From Armatimonadota bacterium (lineage in GTDB: Bacteria > Armatimonadota > JAAZEB01), in NCBI GenBank assembly GCA_012841485.1, contig DUUU01000380.1, positions 1-13,778 of the forward strand: a DNA stretch of 13,778 nucleotides. Direction: 5' to 3'. Each line of letters begins with the position of its first letter. Position 1 is the stretch's first letter. Under the pieces are notes generated by a model that was not told the origin of the DNA, made no database searches, and saw only the letters and a list, made by a program, of their open reading frames with translations. Shown here in pieces: positions 7,492-13,778 of this stretch. The translations under genes were made by a program, and so were the position numbers.

Positions 7492-8708
7492 TGGATAACC
7501 CCATGTCGGATAGGTGGAAGAGAAACACAACGCTCTTTCTGAGCAGCCAGGCGATCTCTCTTTTCGGGACGAGCCTGGTTCAATATGCGATCACGTGGTA
7601 TATCACGCTGGAGACGCAGTCGGGCGTGATGATGACCCTCGCAGTCATCTGCGGGTTTCTGCCGACGGTTCTTCTCTCTCCCTTTGCGGGGGTATGGGCC
7701 GACCTCTACGACCGGAAAATGCTGATCGTCCTGTCAGATTCCATGATCGCCGTGGCGACGCTCATCCTGGCCATCCTGTTTTGGATGGGGTACGAGGCGG
7801 TCTGGCTGCTCTTCGTGGTCTCGGGCATACGCGCGTTGGGCTCGGGAGTCCAGGCGCCCGCCATCGGTGCGTTCCTGCCGCAGTTCGTGCCACAGGAGAA
7901 GCTCACCCAGGTGAACGCCACCAACACCAGCATCCAATCCGCGGTGATGCTGATCTCTCCGATGCTGAGTGGCGCGCTGCTGGCGATGACCGGAATCGAG
8001 ACAATCTTCTTCATCGATGTGGTTACGGCCCTCATCGCCGTCTCGATCCTGCTGGGGCTGGTGAAGGTGCCCTCCCATACCAGGGCTCAGGGCGAGCAGG
8101 CGGGCACCTATTTTGCCGATATGCGCGCGGGCCTCTCCTATGTGATGAGCCACGGCTTCGTGAAGCGGATCTGCCTCTTCAACGCGGCGTTCTTCATCCT
8201 GATCGCGCCCACCGCGTTTCTGACGCCGTTGCAGGTGGCGCGGAGTTTCGGCGAGGACGTGTGGCGCCTGACCGCGCTGGAGATCGCCTATTCGGGTGGC
8301 ATGATCGTGGGGGGATGCGTCATGGCCGCCTGGGGCGGCTTCCGGAACAAGGTACACACGATGGTCCTCTCGAACCTGATCGTCGGCGCGAGCGCCGTAG
8401 CGCTGGGGGTGGTCCCCCTCTTCTGGCTCTACCTCTCCTTCGTGGGGGTGATGGGGCTGGCCGTTCCGCTCTTCAACACGCCCTTCACGGTGCTGCTGCA
8501 ACAGAGGATCGAGGGGGATTACCTGGGCCGGGTCTTCGGCGTGATAGGAGTGGTGACCAGCATGGCGCCGCTCGCAATGCTTTTGTTCGGGCCGGTCGCC
8601 GACCTCATGCGCATCGAATGGCTGCTCATCGGCACGGGCGTGCTGTTGTGCGTGGTGAGTTGTCTCATGCTGGCAAGCCGGGTGCTGGTGACGGCAGGAG
8701 AGCCCTGA
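7491..8708 (+). CDS. MFS exporter of the DHA3 (MefA/EntS-like) type
   Basis: Codes for 405 residues, predicted to be an inner-membrane proton-driven exporter of drug-like or other small molecules. About 12 hydrophobic segments are visible. The MFS motif A loop between helices 2 and 3 reads GVWADLYDRK (67-76). LFLSSQAISLFGTSLVQYA (15-33) and the near-C-terminal GDYLGRVFGVIGVVTS resemble macrolide-efflux (MefA-like) and related DHA3 proteins. The true substrate cannot be told from sequence. I chose ATG 7491 because it overlaps the upstream stop as TGATG (translational coupling). TTG 7488 and ATG 7503 (MSDRWK) are alternatives, and the family alignment would also fit 7503. No independent promoter is evident, so it is probably co-transcribed with the glycosylase gene. 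Confidence 0.9.
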   Translation: MDNPMSDRWKRNTTLFLSSQAISLFGTSLVQYAITWYITLETQSGVMMTLAVICGFLPTVLLSPFAGVWADLYDRKMLIVLSDSMIAVATLILAILFWMGYEAVWLLFVVSGIRALGSGVQAPAIGAFLPQFVPQEKLTQVNATNTSIQSAVMLISPMLSGALLAMTGIETIFFIDVVTALIAVSILLGLVKVPSHTRAQGEQAGTYFADMRAGLSYVMSHGFVKRICLFNAAFFILIAPTAFLTPLQVARSFGEDVWRLTALEIAYSGGMIVGGCVMAAWGGFRNKVHTMVLSNLIVGASAVALGVVPLFWLYLSFVGVMGLAVPLFNTPFTVLLQQRIEGDYLGRVFGVIGVVTSMAPLAMLLFGPVADLMRIEWLLIGTGVLLCVVSCLMLASRVLVTAGEP

Positions 8709-8805
8709 CGGCTCCGAGGAGGCGTAGCGGGGGCCCGAGAACACGCGTTGCCGGGCCTTGCTCCAACATCGCGGGGCATCTGGCAAACGGAGTTCAGATT
8801 CCCTA

Positions 8806-8834
8806 TTGCACCAAGTGGCAGGGTATGCTATAAT
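8806..8834 (+). promoter_or_regulatory. Promoter of the tRNA-Gly/tRNA-Cys unit
   Basis: A perfect -10 TATAAT (8829-8834) is preceded by TGC (extended -10). A partial -35, TTGCAC (8806-8811), stands 17 nt upstream. The expected start is near 8841, six bases before tRNA-Gly. Confidence 0.8.
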
Positions 8835-8846
8835 GAAGGCGGTTAC

Positions 8847-8921
8847 GCGGGCGTAGCTCAGTGGTAGAGCGTCTGCTTCCCAAGCAGAATGCCGTGGGTT
8901 CGAGTCCCATCGCCCGCTCCA
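8847..8921 (+). tRNA. tRNA-Gly (anticodon CCC)
   Basis: Cloverleaf: acceptor GCGGGCG/CGCCCGC; D stem GCTC/GAGC; anticodon stem TCTGC/GCAGA with loop TTCCCAA (anticodon CCC); T stem GTGGG/CCCAT with loop TTCGAGT (one G-T pair); discriminator T; CCA encoded. It is the first gene of a two-tRNA unit, with a 41-nt spacer to tRNA-Cys. The spacer holds the 6-bp inverted repeat GGATAC/GTATCC (8925-8930, 8952-8957), which may help processing. Confidence 0.97.
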
Positions 8922-8962
8922 AAGGGATACGCCATTCTGTGACGGAGCGGTGTATCCACTCT

Positions 8963-9038
8963 GGCGTGGTACCCAAGTGGCTAAGGGAGCGGTCTGCAAA
9001 ACCGTTATTCACCGGTTCGATTCCGGTCCACGCCTCCA
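8963..9038 (+). tRNA. tRNA-Cys (anticodon GCA)
   Basis: Cloverleaf: acceptor GGCGTGG/CCACGCC; 3-bp D stem CCC/GGG; anticodon stem GCGGT/ACCGT (one G-T pair) with loop CTGCAAA (anticodon GCA); T stem ACCGG/CCGGT with loop TTCGATT. The discriminator is T, as expected for tRNA-Cys, and CCA is encoded. Co-transcribed with tRNA-Gly. Confidence 0.97.
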
Positions 9039-9057
9039 ATAGGTAGGGCTCTAAGCG

Positions 9058-9098
9058 AGGCCAGATCACAGCATCTCGTGGTCTGGCCTTCTTGATTC
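9058..9098 (+). terminator. Intrinsic terminator of the tRNA-Gly/tRNA-Cys unit
   Basis: AGGCCAGATCAC (9058-9069) pairs with GTGGTCTGGCCT (9078-9089), one G-T pair, across an 8-nt loop. It is followed by the T-rich run TTCTTGATT. It lies 19 nt after the tRNA-Cys CCA end. Confidence 0.85.
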
Positions 9099-9155
9099 TC
9101 CAGACGGCCGGCCGCCGGGTGCAACACGGATAGACCCCCATGCATGCCAGAGATG

Positions 9156-9377
9156 CCATGCGGCACACAAGAGCAGCAGCGCATCACTCGGTGTGCCGCC
9201 ATGGACGGGCGAACAGCGGTCCTGGAGAAGTGTGGGGTGACCGGATGCCCCGCCGAAGTCGGCGGCGAGCGGGTGAGGATCTCACGCCGGGCCTCTACCC
9301 CCGGTTACGTCAGAGAGTGACACCACATGCGCTTGCCTGGTGGATAGGGTTGCCCGGAATGAGTGCACACCAGGCAA
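9156..9377. other. Non-coding region dense in inverted repeats; candidate structured RNA or cis-element
   Basis: There is no convincing ORF between the tRNA terminator and the pseudopilin promoter. Instead there is a run of dyads. (a) CCATGCGGCACAC (9156-9168) pairs with GTGTGCCGC-c-ATGG (9191-9204): 13 pairs with one bulged C and a 22-nt loop. (b) CCGCCGA/TCGGCGG (9250-9256, 9259-9265). (c) GTGAG/CTCAC (9273-9285). (d) CCGGG/CCCGG (9287-9291, 9300-9304). (e) GTCA/TGAC (9309-9321). (f) TTGCCTGGTG/CACCAGGCAA (9333-9342, 9368-9377), a perfect 10-bp stem enclosing GGG-ttg-CCC. I recognise none of the common RNAs (tmRNA, RNase P, SRP, 6S) or riboswitch motifs. No clear promoter precedes it, so strand and expression are unknown. 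Confidence 0.35.
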
Positions 9378-9401
9378 AGGGCCATCGGACCATCCGTGAG
9401 A

Positions 9402-9432
9402 TTGCACATGGGGACGGTATTTGTGGTATAAT
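9402..9432 (+). promoter_or_regulatory. Probable promoter of the pseudopilin gene
   Basis: TATAAT (9427-9432) is preceded by TGG (extended -10). The nearest -35-like hexamer, TTGCAC (9402-9407), is 19 nt upstream, which is long. The same TTGCAC serves the tRNA-Gly promoter. A leader of roughly 55 nt would precede the ATG at 9493. Confidence 0.6.
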
Positions 9433-9492
9433 CTGGTAGCGTGAGGGGCAGCGCCACCAGCACGGGCGCGTGTTCGAGAAAGGATTCCAGCG

Positions 9493-10230
9493 ATGAAACG
9501 AAAGCATACCGGCTTTACCTTGATCGAACTGCTAGTCGTGATCGCCATTATCGCCATCCTGGCAGCGATCCTCTTCCCGGTGTTCGCACGGGCGCGGGAG
9601 AACGCGCGCAAGACCAACTGCCTCTCCAACCTGAAACAGCTTGGCATGGGGATGCTCCAATACGCCCAGGACTACGACGAGACGTTCTGCCCGAGCTGCG
9701 CCACCACCGGGATCCCGACGCCACCGCCCGATGGCTACTGGTACCCGGGTTGGGAGTTCTGGCCGCAGTTTGTCGCCCCCTACATCAGCGGCGGCAAGAG
9801 TGCCTCCCAGCTCGCCGTCTGCCCGAACGGCGACCGTTCGTGGGCCCATGCCCCTCGCGAAGGGCACTACGGCGTGAACTCCGCTATCATGCCGCCCTAC
9901 ACGTGGACCAGCTCTCGCCTGACAGAGATCCCCGCGCCCGCGTCCACCTACCTCTTGATGGATGCCGGCTTCAACTACCTCGGTTCGAACTACGTCCTCT
10001 CGCCCCACTGGCAGGTCTACCTTCCCGGAGGCGGCGCGGCAGGCATCGCCAAGCCGGCAGAGATGACCGACTTTAAGGCGAGCGACTATGAGAACGGGCG
10101 GCACGCCGGCGGGGTCAACGTGGTCTTCGCGGACGGGCACTCCAAGTGGCTGCCGTCGCTGCAGATGGTGGCGGAGGCGAGGAAGCCGGCGCCCGCGCAA
10201 TACGGCGCCTGGAACCCCGCCAACCAGTAG
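9493..10230 (+). CDS. Prepilin-type N-terminal cleavage/methylation protein with H-X9-DG domain
   Basis: Codes for 245 residues from an ATG with AAAGGA (9478-9483) upstream. The N-terminus [14 protein letters not shown] is a type IV pilin/pseudopilin signal: cleavage by prepilin peptidase after Gly7, N-methylation of Phe8, and Glu12 at position +5. The hydrophobic helix runs to about residue 29. [20 protein letters not shown] (28-47) and [16 protein letters not shown] follow. Near the end His204 is followed after nine residues by Asp214-Gly215 in FADGHSKWL, the H-X9-DG motif of the DUF1559-like group. Cys43, Cys66, Cys69 and Cys110 could form disulfides. Such proteins are abundant in Armatimonadota and Planctomycetota, where most lack an assigned function; export or surface display through a type II/IV-pilus-like system is inferred. 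No secretion genes are adjacent. Confidence 0.92.
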   Translation: MKRKHTGFTLIELLVVIAIIAILAAILFPVFARARENARKTNCLSNLKQLGMGMLQYAQDYDETFCPSCATTGIPTPPPDGYWYPGWEFWPQFVAPYISGGKSASQLAVCPNGDRSWAHAPREGHYGVNSAIMPPYTWTSSRLTEIPAPASTYLLMDAGFNYLGSNYVLSPHWQVYLPGGGAAGIAKPAEMTDFKASDYENGRHAGGVNVVFADGHSKWLPSLQMVAEARKPAPAQYGAWNPANQ

Positions 10231-10324
10231 GCCGGCCGCGGCCAGGCCGATCCCCGAGCGCTGGCGAACAAGCCCGGGCGAGATGGGCACGGCCGCACGC
10301 TTCCGGATGGCGGAGGATGAGAGC

Positions 10325-10891
10325 ATGGGAGCATACACGAGACTGCGTTTGGTGCCCGCCTCAGATCCGGTCTGGCAGCCGGATGACGCCTTCCTCGAGG
10401 CGCTTTTCCAACACTGCGAGGCAACCCAGTTGCAGTGGGTCGCGGGGTATTCAGAGCTCCTTCTCTGGGAGAACGCCGAGGAGGTGATCGATAGCCCGGT
10501 CTTCGAGGAGTACAGCGGCATCGATCTGGCCGGCGCGATGGCCCTGTGCAAGAGGCACCGGCCATGTGTATGCTACTACGGGCTTCCGTTTGGGCCATAC
10601 AGCCACAGGATCCGGGATGCACTCAGCGCCATTCCTAAGGAGCTGCGAGAGGGCTTTATTCCTGACCTGGTGGATATGACTGTTGGGCCGTTTTCAATCC
10701 CCGACGCCTGGCACGAGACCACCATCGGGATGTACCACTTCGAGGTAGGCGTCAGCGGGCAGGGCATGCCTCTCGACTGGGACGAGTACGTGCGCCAGGC
10801 GCGTGAAGTGGCGCCGCTGAAGGAGTTGCTACAATACCTGGAGATACACTCCGGCAAGCAGTTTGACATGCTCATCAGTAGCTCCTACTGA
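10325..10891 (+). CDS. Hypothetical protein, 188 residues
   Basis: Starts at ATG 10325 with GGAGG (10312-10316) 8 nt upstream. An in-frame ATG at 10307 has no ribosome-binding site, and the open frame back to 10088 overlaps the pseudopilin gene. I do not recognise the family. There is no signal peptide or membrane segment, so it is probably cytoplasmic. It is acidic overall, with predicted helices at about 21-31 (DAFLEALFQHC) and 152-175, and aromatic patches such as CYYGLPFGPYSHRIRD (83-98) and GMYHFEVG (135-142). Four cysteines (31, 75, 81, 83) are present. The gap of 94 nt after the pseudopilin contains no clear terminator, so co-transcription is possible. Codon usage looks like that of its neighbours, which argues for a real gene. 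Confidence 0.75.
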   Translation: MGAYTRLRLVPASDPVWQPDDAFLEALFQHCEATQLQWVAGYSELLLWENAEEVIDSPVFEEYSGIDLAGAMALCKRHRPCVCYYGLPFGPYSHRIRDALSAIPKELREGFIPDLVDMTVGPFSIPDAWHETTIGMYHFEVGVSGQGMPLDWDEYVRQAREVAPLKELLQYLEIHSGKQFDMLISSSY

Positions 10892-11026
10892 GCCCGTCGT
10901 GCGACCTGAGCCGCCACTCGGGCCGGGGCAGGATCAGATCGTGTGACCGCTGCATGTGGATCGCTCCGGGATTCGCAGGCGTGCTGCTCATCCTTCCGAG
11001 ACCCCCAGGCTACTCCCTCACCGACA

Positions 11027-11083
11027 GGAGATCGCATCTCCAGGCAGAACACGGAGGATGTTTGTCCAGACCAATGTCATTGG
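11027..11083. promoter_or_regulatory. Two dyads upstream of the hybrid kinase gene; possible operators
   Basis: GGAGAT-CGC-ATCTCC (11027-11041) and CCAATG-T-CATTGG (11071-11083) are perfect short dyads in the 224-nt gap before the kinase start (11116). The second lies 32 nt before the ATG. No good -10/-35 pair is visible here, so their role as operators is a guess. Confidence 0.3.
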
Positions 11084-11115
11084 ACTCCGGTGAATCGTGA
11101 GGCAGGGAGCTAAGG

Positions 11116-13044
11116 ATGAGACCCTCCGGCATTGATGTGGTTGGCAGCGTTCCGTGGGGCACCCACTTCTGCCAGTTCTACGATACGGGTGATGACCTGG
11201 TTGAGACCCTCGTACCTTACTTCCGCGAGGGACTGATGGGCAATGAATACTGTCTGTGGATTGCGTGCGCTCCTCTCCAGGTAGAGCAGGCCAGGACAGC
11301 TCTGCGGAGAGCGGTTCCTGACCTCGAACGTCGTATCGCGAGGGGGCAACTGGAGATTCTGGATTGCCGCGAGTGGTATACCCCGGGCGGCCGTCTTGAT
11401 GTCGATACGGTGCTCCGCGGCTGGGTGGATAAGCTCGTGGCGGCGCGGGAGCGAGGGTTCCATGGCCTGCGACTGTCTGGCAACACATTCTGGCTGGAGA
11501 GCGCCGATTGGGAAGATTTTGCCCACTATGAGGAGGCGCTCAATGAGGTCATCGGTGCTCACCGCATCTTGGGGGTGTGCACCTACTGCGTGAGCAAGTG
11601 CAGCGCCGCCGAGATCATCGACGTGGTCGCCAATCACGAGTTCGCGTTGATCAAGCGTTCCGGCCGGTGGCAGATGATCGAGAGTGCCCACCATCAGAAG
11701 ACGGAGCAGGCGCTGCGCGAGAGCGAGGCACGGCTTGCCGCGGCCAATGAGGAGCTGCAGGCGGCGAATCGCGAGCTGCAGGTGGCCAATCGGGAGCTGC
11801 GTGCCGCCAACGATCAGCTGCACAAGGCACATCAGGCGCTGAGCAGGAGCGAGGAGCGCCTGCTCGCTGCTGACCGGCGCAAGGATGAGTTCCTGGCGAT
11901 GCTGGCCCACGAACTGCGCAACCCGCTCGCTGCCATCTGCAGCGCGGTCCAGCTGATGCAGGCGCGCCGGCCATCGGATCCGGTGCTGCAGCGCGCTCAG
12001 AACGCCACGGCGCGCCAGGCGCAGCACACGGCGCGGATGCTAGACGACCTCCTCGATATCTCGCGCATCACCGAGGGCAAGATCGTCCTGAAGAAGGAAA
12101 CCCTGGCGCTTGCTCCGGTGCTTGAGAGTGCTCTCGAGAGTGCTCGCCCGATACTGGAGGACCGCGGGCACCAGGTATTCGTTGCTATTCCCAGAGAGAC
12201 GCTCGTCCTCGATGCGGATCCCGTCCGCCTGGCCCAGGCGGTATCCAACCTCTTGAGCAACGCGGCGAAGTATACGCCCCCTGGCGGCGAGATACACTTC
12301 TCGGCGCAGCGGTATGGGAGTGAAGTCGCCATCCGCGTCCGTGATAACGGCGTCGGTATCGCTCCGAAGGTGCTCCCTTCCATCTTTGATCTCTTCGTGC
12401 AAGGGGAGCAGACGCCGGACCGGCGACACGGAGGCCTGGGCATCGGGCTCACGATGGTCCAGCGGCTCGTGGCGATGCACGGCGGGCGAGTCGAGGCCCG
12501 TAGCGAGGGGCTTGGCCGAGGGAGCGAATTCGTCGTGTGGTTGCCCCTGGCCGGGGTAGGGATGGCGCACCGCGACTGGCGTTCTGAGCCACGACCGCCG
12601 CTCGCGCCGCGGCGCATCCTAATAGCCGATGACAATACGGATGCCGCCGAGATGCTCGCCGCGCTCCTGGAAGAGGAGGGGCATTGGGTGTTCACCGCCG
12701 ACGACGGGCCGAGTGCCATCGAGCATGCGCTCAGCGAAGAGCCTGATATTATCCTGCTCGATATCGGCATGCCCGGAATGGATGGCTACGCCGTTGCCCG
12801 TCGCCTGCGCCAGGAGCCGGCGCTCGAAGGTACGATGCTTGTGGCCGTCACAGGCTACGGGCAAGATGAGGATCGGGAGCGGGCAATAGCGGCCGGCTTC
12901 GAACATCACCTGGTGAAGCCGGTCGATCTGGACGCCCTCCGGCGCGTCCTTGACGAGAGCCGGACACCCGCTTGGAGTGCCCTATCGGACCACGCCTGGA
13001 AGGATCTCCCGGTGTGTGGAGAGCCGAACCTGCCGTGCTGTTGA
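11116..13044 (+). CDS. Hybrid sensor histidine kinase: MEDS - coiled coil - HisKA - HATPase - REC
   Basis: Codes for 642 residues from an ATG with GGGAG 6 nt upstream. Residues about 12-190 are a MEDS (DcmR-type sensory) domain: GTHFCQFYDTGDDL (15-28) and CSAAEIIDVVANHEFALIKR (162-181). A coiled coil with four AANRELQ-like heptads (209-236) links to HisKA, where the H-box FLAMLAHELRNPL (259-271) carries the phospho-acceptor His265. HATPase_c has the N-box SNLLSNAAKY (377-386), DNGVGI (410-415) and GGLGIGL (439-445). The C-terminal receiver (about 499-614) has acidic Asp505-Asp506, phospho-acceptor Asp549, Thr579 and Lys601. There are no membrane helices, so it is a soluble sensor. The MEDS ligand is unknown; CTYCVSKC (155-162) gives a CxxCxxxC cysteine set. 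No partner response regulator lies in the window, so phosphotransfer probably ends in its own REC or goes to a distant protein. Confidence 0.93.
   Translation: MRPSGIDVVGSVPWGTHFCQFYDTGDDLVETLVPYFREGLMGNEYCLWIACAPLQVEQARTALRRAVPDLERRIARGQLEILDCREWYTPGGRLDVDTVLRGWVDKLVAARERGFHGLRLSGNTFWLESADWEDFAHYEEALNEVIGAHRILGVCTYCVSKCSAAEIIDVVANHEFALIKRSGRWQMIESAHHQKTEQALRESEARLAAANEELQAANRELQVANRELRAANDQLHKAHQALSRSEERLLAADRRKDEFLAMLAHELRNPLAAICSAVQLMQARRPSDPVLQRAQNATARQAQHTARMLDDLLDISRITEGKIVLKKETLALAPVLESALESARPILEDRGHQVFVAIPRETLVLDADPVRLAQAVSNLLSNAAKYTPPGGEIHFSAQRYGSEVAIRVRDNGVGIAPKVLPSIFDLFVQGEQTPDRRHGGLGIGLTMVQRLVAMHGGRVEARSEGLGRGSEFVVWLPLAGVGMAHRDWRSEPRPPLAPRRILIADDNTDAAEMLAALLEEEGHWVFTADDGPSAIEHALSEEPDIILLDIGMPGMDGYAVARRLRQEPALEGTMLVAVTGYGQDEDRERAIAAGFEHHLVKPVDLDALRRVLDESRTPAWSALSDHAWKDLPVCGEPNLPCC
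11740..11823 (+). repeat. Four 21-bp heptad-coding repeats in the kinase coiled coil
   Basis: Four consecutive 21-nt units encode AANEELQ, AANRELQ, VANRELR and AANDQLH. They form the signalling coiled coil between MEDS and HisKA. In-register repeat units could expand or contract by slippage while keeping the heptad register. Confidence 0.75.
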
Positions 13045-13261
13045 CAGCCGCTCCCAGGCTGTTACGGCCGAACCGGACCACCGCCGGGTGATGCCCGGCA
13101 CGGCGCTGGAACCCTGCCCGCGCGCGAGGAGGGGGAAGGACGGTTGAGGCAGACCGTCTGACGCCGGCACTCCAAGACAGCTCGCCCACCCGTGGGTATT
13201 CCACCGGGAGGCAAACGCTCCTGAACGATTGCCTCGGAGTCCGGCGCTCAGACGGGGTGAG
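13045..13261. other. Convergent intergenic region with small hairpins, no gene seen
   Basis: Between the kinase stop and the reopened minus-strand frame I see no credible gene. Dyads: ACAGCC/GGCTGT (13044-13062, overlapping the kinase stop), GCCGGG/CCCGGC (13083-13099), GACGGT/ACCGTC (13139-13158) and GAGGCAA/TTGCCTC (13208-13235). None has a T tract, so termination here is not shown. Confidence 0.4.
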
Positions 13262-13420
13262 CTAATGCTCGACCGGCTCGCTCGTCTTGGGGTTGGTGCT
13301 CCCATCGGGCGCCGGCGCACTTTCGCAGCCGGATGTGCCCTCCTCCATTCCTTCGGTAGTGGCCGGCGTCTCCGACCCAGTGGTGGCAAGGGGCGCCGTC
13401 CCGGGCGCCTGGCTACTCCC
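13262..13420 (-). pseudogene. Possible severed C-terminal part of the small membrane protein
   Basis: Directly after the TGA at 13423-13421, in the same frame, 52 sense codons run to TAG (13264-13262). The encoded stretch is Ser/Thr/Pro/Gly/Glu-rich (for example APLATTGSETPATTEG and SAPAPDGSTNPKTSEP). It looks like a continuation of an extracytoplasmic low-complexity tail. It could be a nonsense-interrupted or read-through extension, or an open frame by chance in GC-rich DNA. Confidence 0.35.
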
Positions 13421-13606
13421 TCAACCAGGGGTTTGTGGCACCGCGCTGGAATGGTCCGTTCGCCTCGGATCATGCTGGGCGAGTGTTTCGCGGACAACGG
13501 TGCCCGCAAGCCATCCTATGAACAGAAGCAGCGCCACCATCAGCGCGAACAACACCCGCCGTCGGGCTGCCACATGCCGTCTGCTGCTCTCCTCGGGTAT
13601 CTCCAC
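13421..13606 (-). CDS. Small single-pass membrane protein (hypothetical), possibly truncated
   Basis: Codes for 61 residues from a GTG start with GGAGGG about 9 nt upstream on the minus strand. A basic N-terminal segment (RRHVAARRR, 9-17) precedes one strong hydrophobic helix (about 18-38, VLFALMVALLLFIGWLAG). A short polar tail follows and ends at TGA 13423-13421. The charge pattern predicts the N-terminus in the cytoplasm and the tail outside. I do not recognise a family. It is convergent with the hybrid kinase gene. The same frame reopens at once after the stop for 52 more codons of similar polar composition, so the full gene may once have coded about 113 residues. No promoter is clear between it and the right edge. 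Confidence 0.5.
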   Translation of the reverse strand: MEIPEESSRRHVAARRRVLFALMVALLLFIGWLAGTVVRETLAQHDPRRTDHSSAVPQTPG

Positions 13607-13682
13607 TTCGATCTACCCTCCCGGCGCGGCACAGGCGGATCTCCTGACCGCGCCCACACTGTGAGGGACGCGCGAGATGGGC

Positions 13683-13706
13683 GGCTGGTTCCCTTTGGAG
13701 CCAGCC
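13683..13706. other. Strong hairpin near the right edge
   Basis: GGCTGGTTCC (13683-13692) pairs with GGAGCCAGCC (13697-13706), one wobble pair, across the 4-nt loop CTTT. No T tract follows on either strand. On the minus strand it lies upstream of the small membrane gene and could end an upstream transcript or mark its leader. The rest of 13607-13778 shows no gene. Confidence 0.35.
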
Positions 13707-13778
13707 CCATCGCGTCGGGCGCGGCCCCCCTCGGCGTTCAGGCGCACAAGGCAACCGGCCGGCCCGGCTGACAGAGGG

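Noticed and set aside
7734..8999. 421-codon antisense frame across the MFS and tRNA-Gly genes
   Set aside because: It runs through a tRNA gene and opposite a clear transporter; no ribosome-binding site or domain was seen.
4042..9038. tRNA 3' ends as integration (att) sites for a mobile element
   Set aside because: I saw no direct repeat of the tRNA 3' ends elsewhere and no integrase gene in the window.
9156..9377. CRISPR array or known riboswitch in the repeat-rich intergenic region
   Set aside because: The elements are different inverted repeats, not regularly spaced direct repeats, and I found no conserved riboswitch core.
10088..10324. Long N-terminal extension of the hypothetical protein (frame open from 10088)
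   Set aside because: It overlaps the pseudopilin gene in another frame and lacks a ribosome-binding site; ATG 10325 has GGAGG at proper spacing.
4200..10620. The word GGATCCGGGATGC occurs in the 44-bp palindrome and again inside the hypothetical gene near 10608
   Set aside because: A single 13-base match in a 13.8-kb window is about what chance allows, and the rest of the palindrome is absent at the second site.
13421..13423. TGA read as a sense codon through an alternative genetic code
   Set aside because: At least three well-supported genes here end in TGA, so TGA acts as a stop in this genome.

Overview
The window looks like ordinary chromosomal DNA from a GC-rich, free-living bacterium. 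The best taxonomic clue is the pseudopilin-type protein at 9493-10230. It combines the cleavage motif GFTLIELL, the block [13 protein letters not shown] and an H-X9-DG motif, a signature most familiar from Armatimonadota, and also seen in Planctomycetota and relatives. The large FAD-dependent oxidoreductase with HEAT repeats fits that placement. I regard Armatimonadota as likely but not proven.

Layout from left to right. (1) A minus-strand gene (170-790) for a secreted protein with a methionine-rich tail, driven by a near-consensus promoter with a perfect dyad. (2) A divergent plus-strand gene (1039-3822) for a two-module FAD oxidoreductase with C-terminal HEAT repeats. (3) A tRNA-Pro(GGG) with its own promoter and terminator, then a perfect 44-bp palindrome that reads as a second terminator. 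(4) A YbaL/KefC-type cation:proton antiporter (4377-6431). (5) An AlkA-type DNA glycosylase (6661-7491) whose unusual tail contains a small ORF coupled to a DHA3-type MFS exporter (7491-8708). (6) A tRNA-Gly(CCC) and tRNA-Cys(GCA) unit with promoter and terminator. (7) About 300 non-coding bases (roughly 9099-9400) rich in inverted repeats. (8) The H-X9-DG pseudopilin. (9) An unrecognised 188-residue protein (10325-10891). (10) A hybrid histidine kinase with MEDS, HisKA, HATPase and REC domains (11116-13044). (11) A convergent minus-strand small membrane-protein gene (13421-13606) whose frame reopens after one TGA codon.

The genes do not form one obvious pathway. They are mostly single transcription units: housekeeping RNA genes, ion homeostasis, DNA alkylation repair, efflux, surface/secretion and signalling. 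The only tight coupling is between the glycosylase, the small ORF and the MFS gene, where a TGATG joins stop and start. Four of the five promoters I can read carry an extended -10 (TGN before the hexamer).

I found no CRISPR array, transposase, phage gene, toxin-antitoxin pair or recognisable defence system. The items most worth a second look are the structured intergenic region at 9156-9377, the interrupted small membrane gene, the leader-like ORF before the MFS gene and the 44-bp palindrome.
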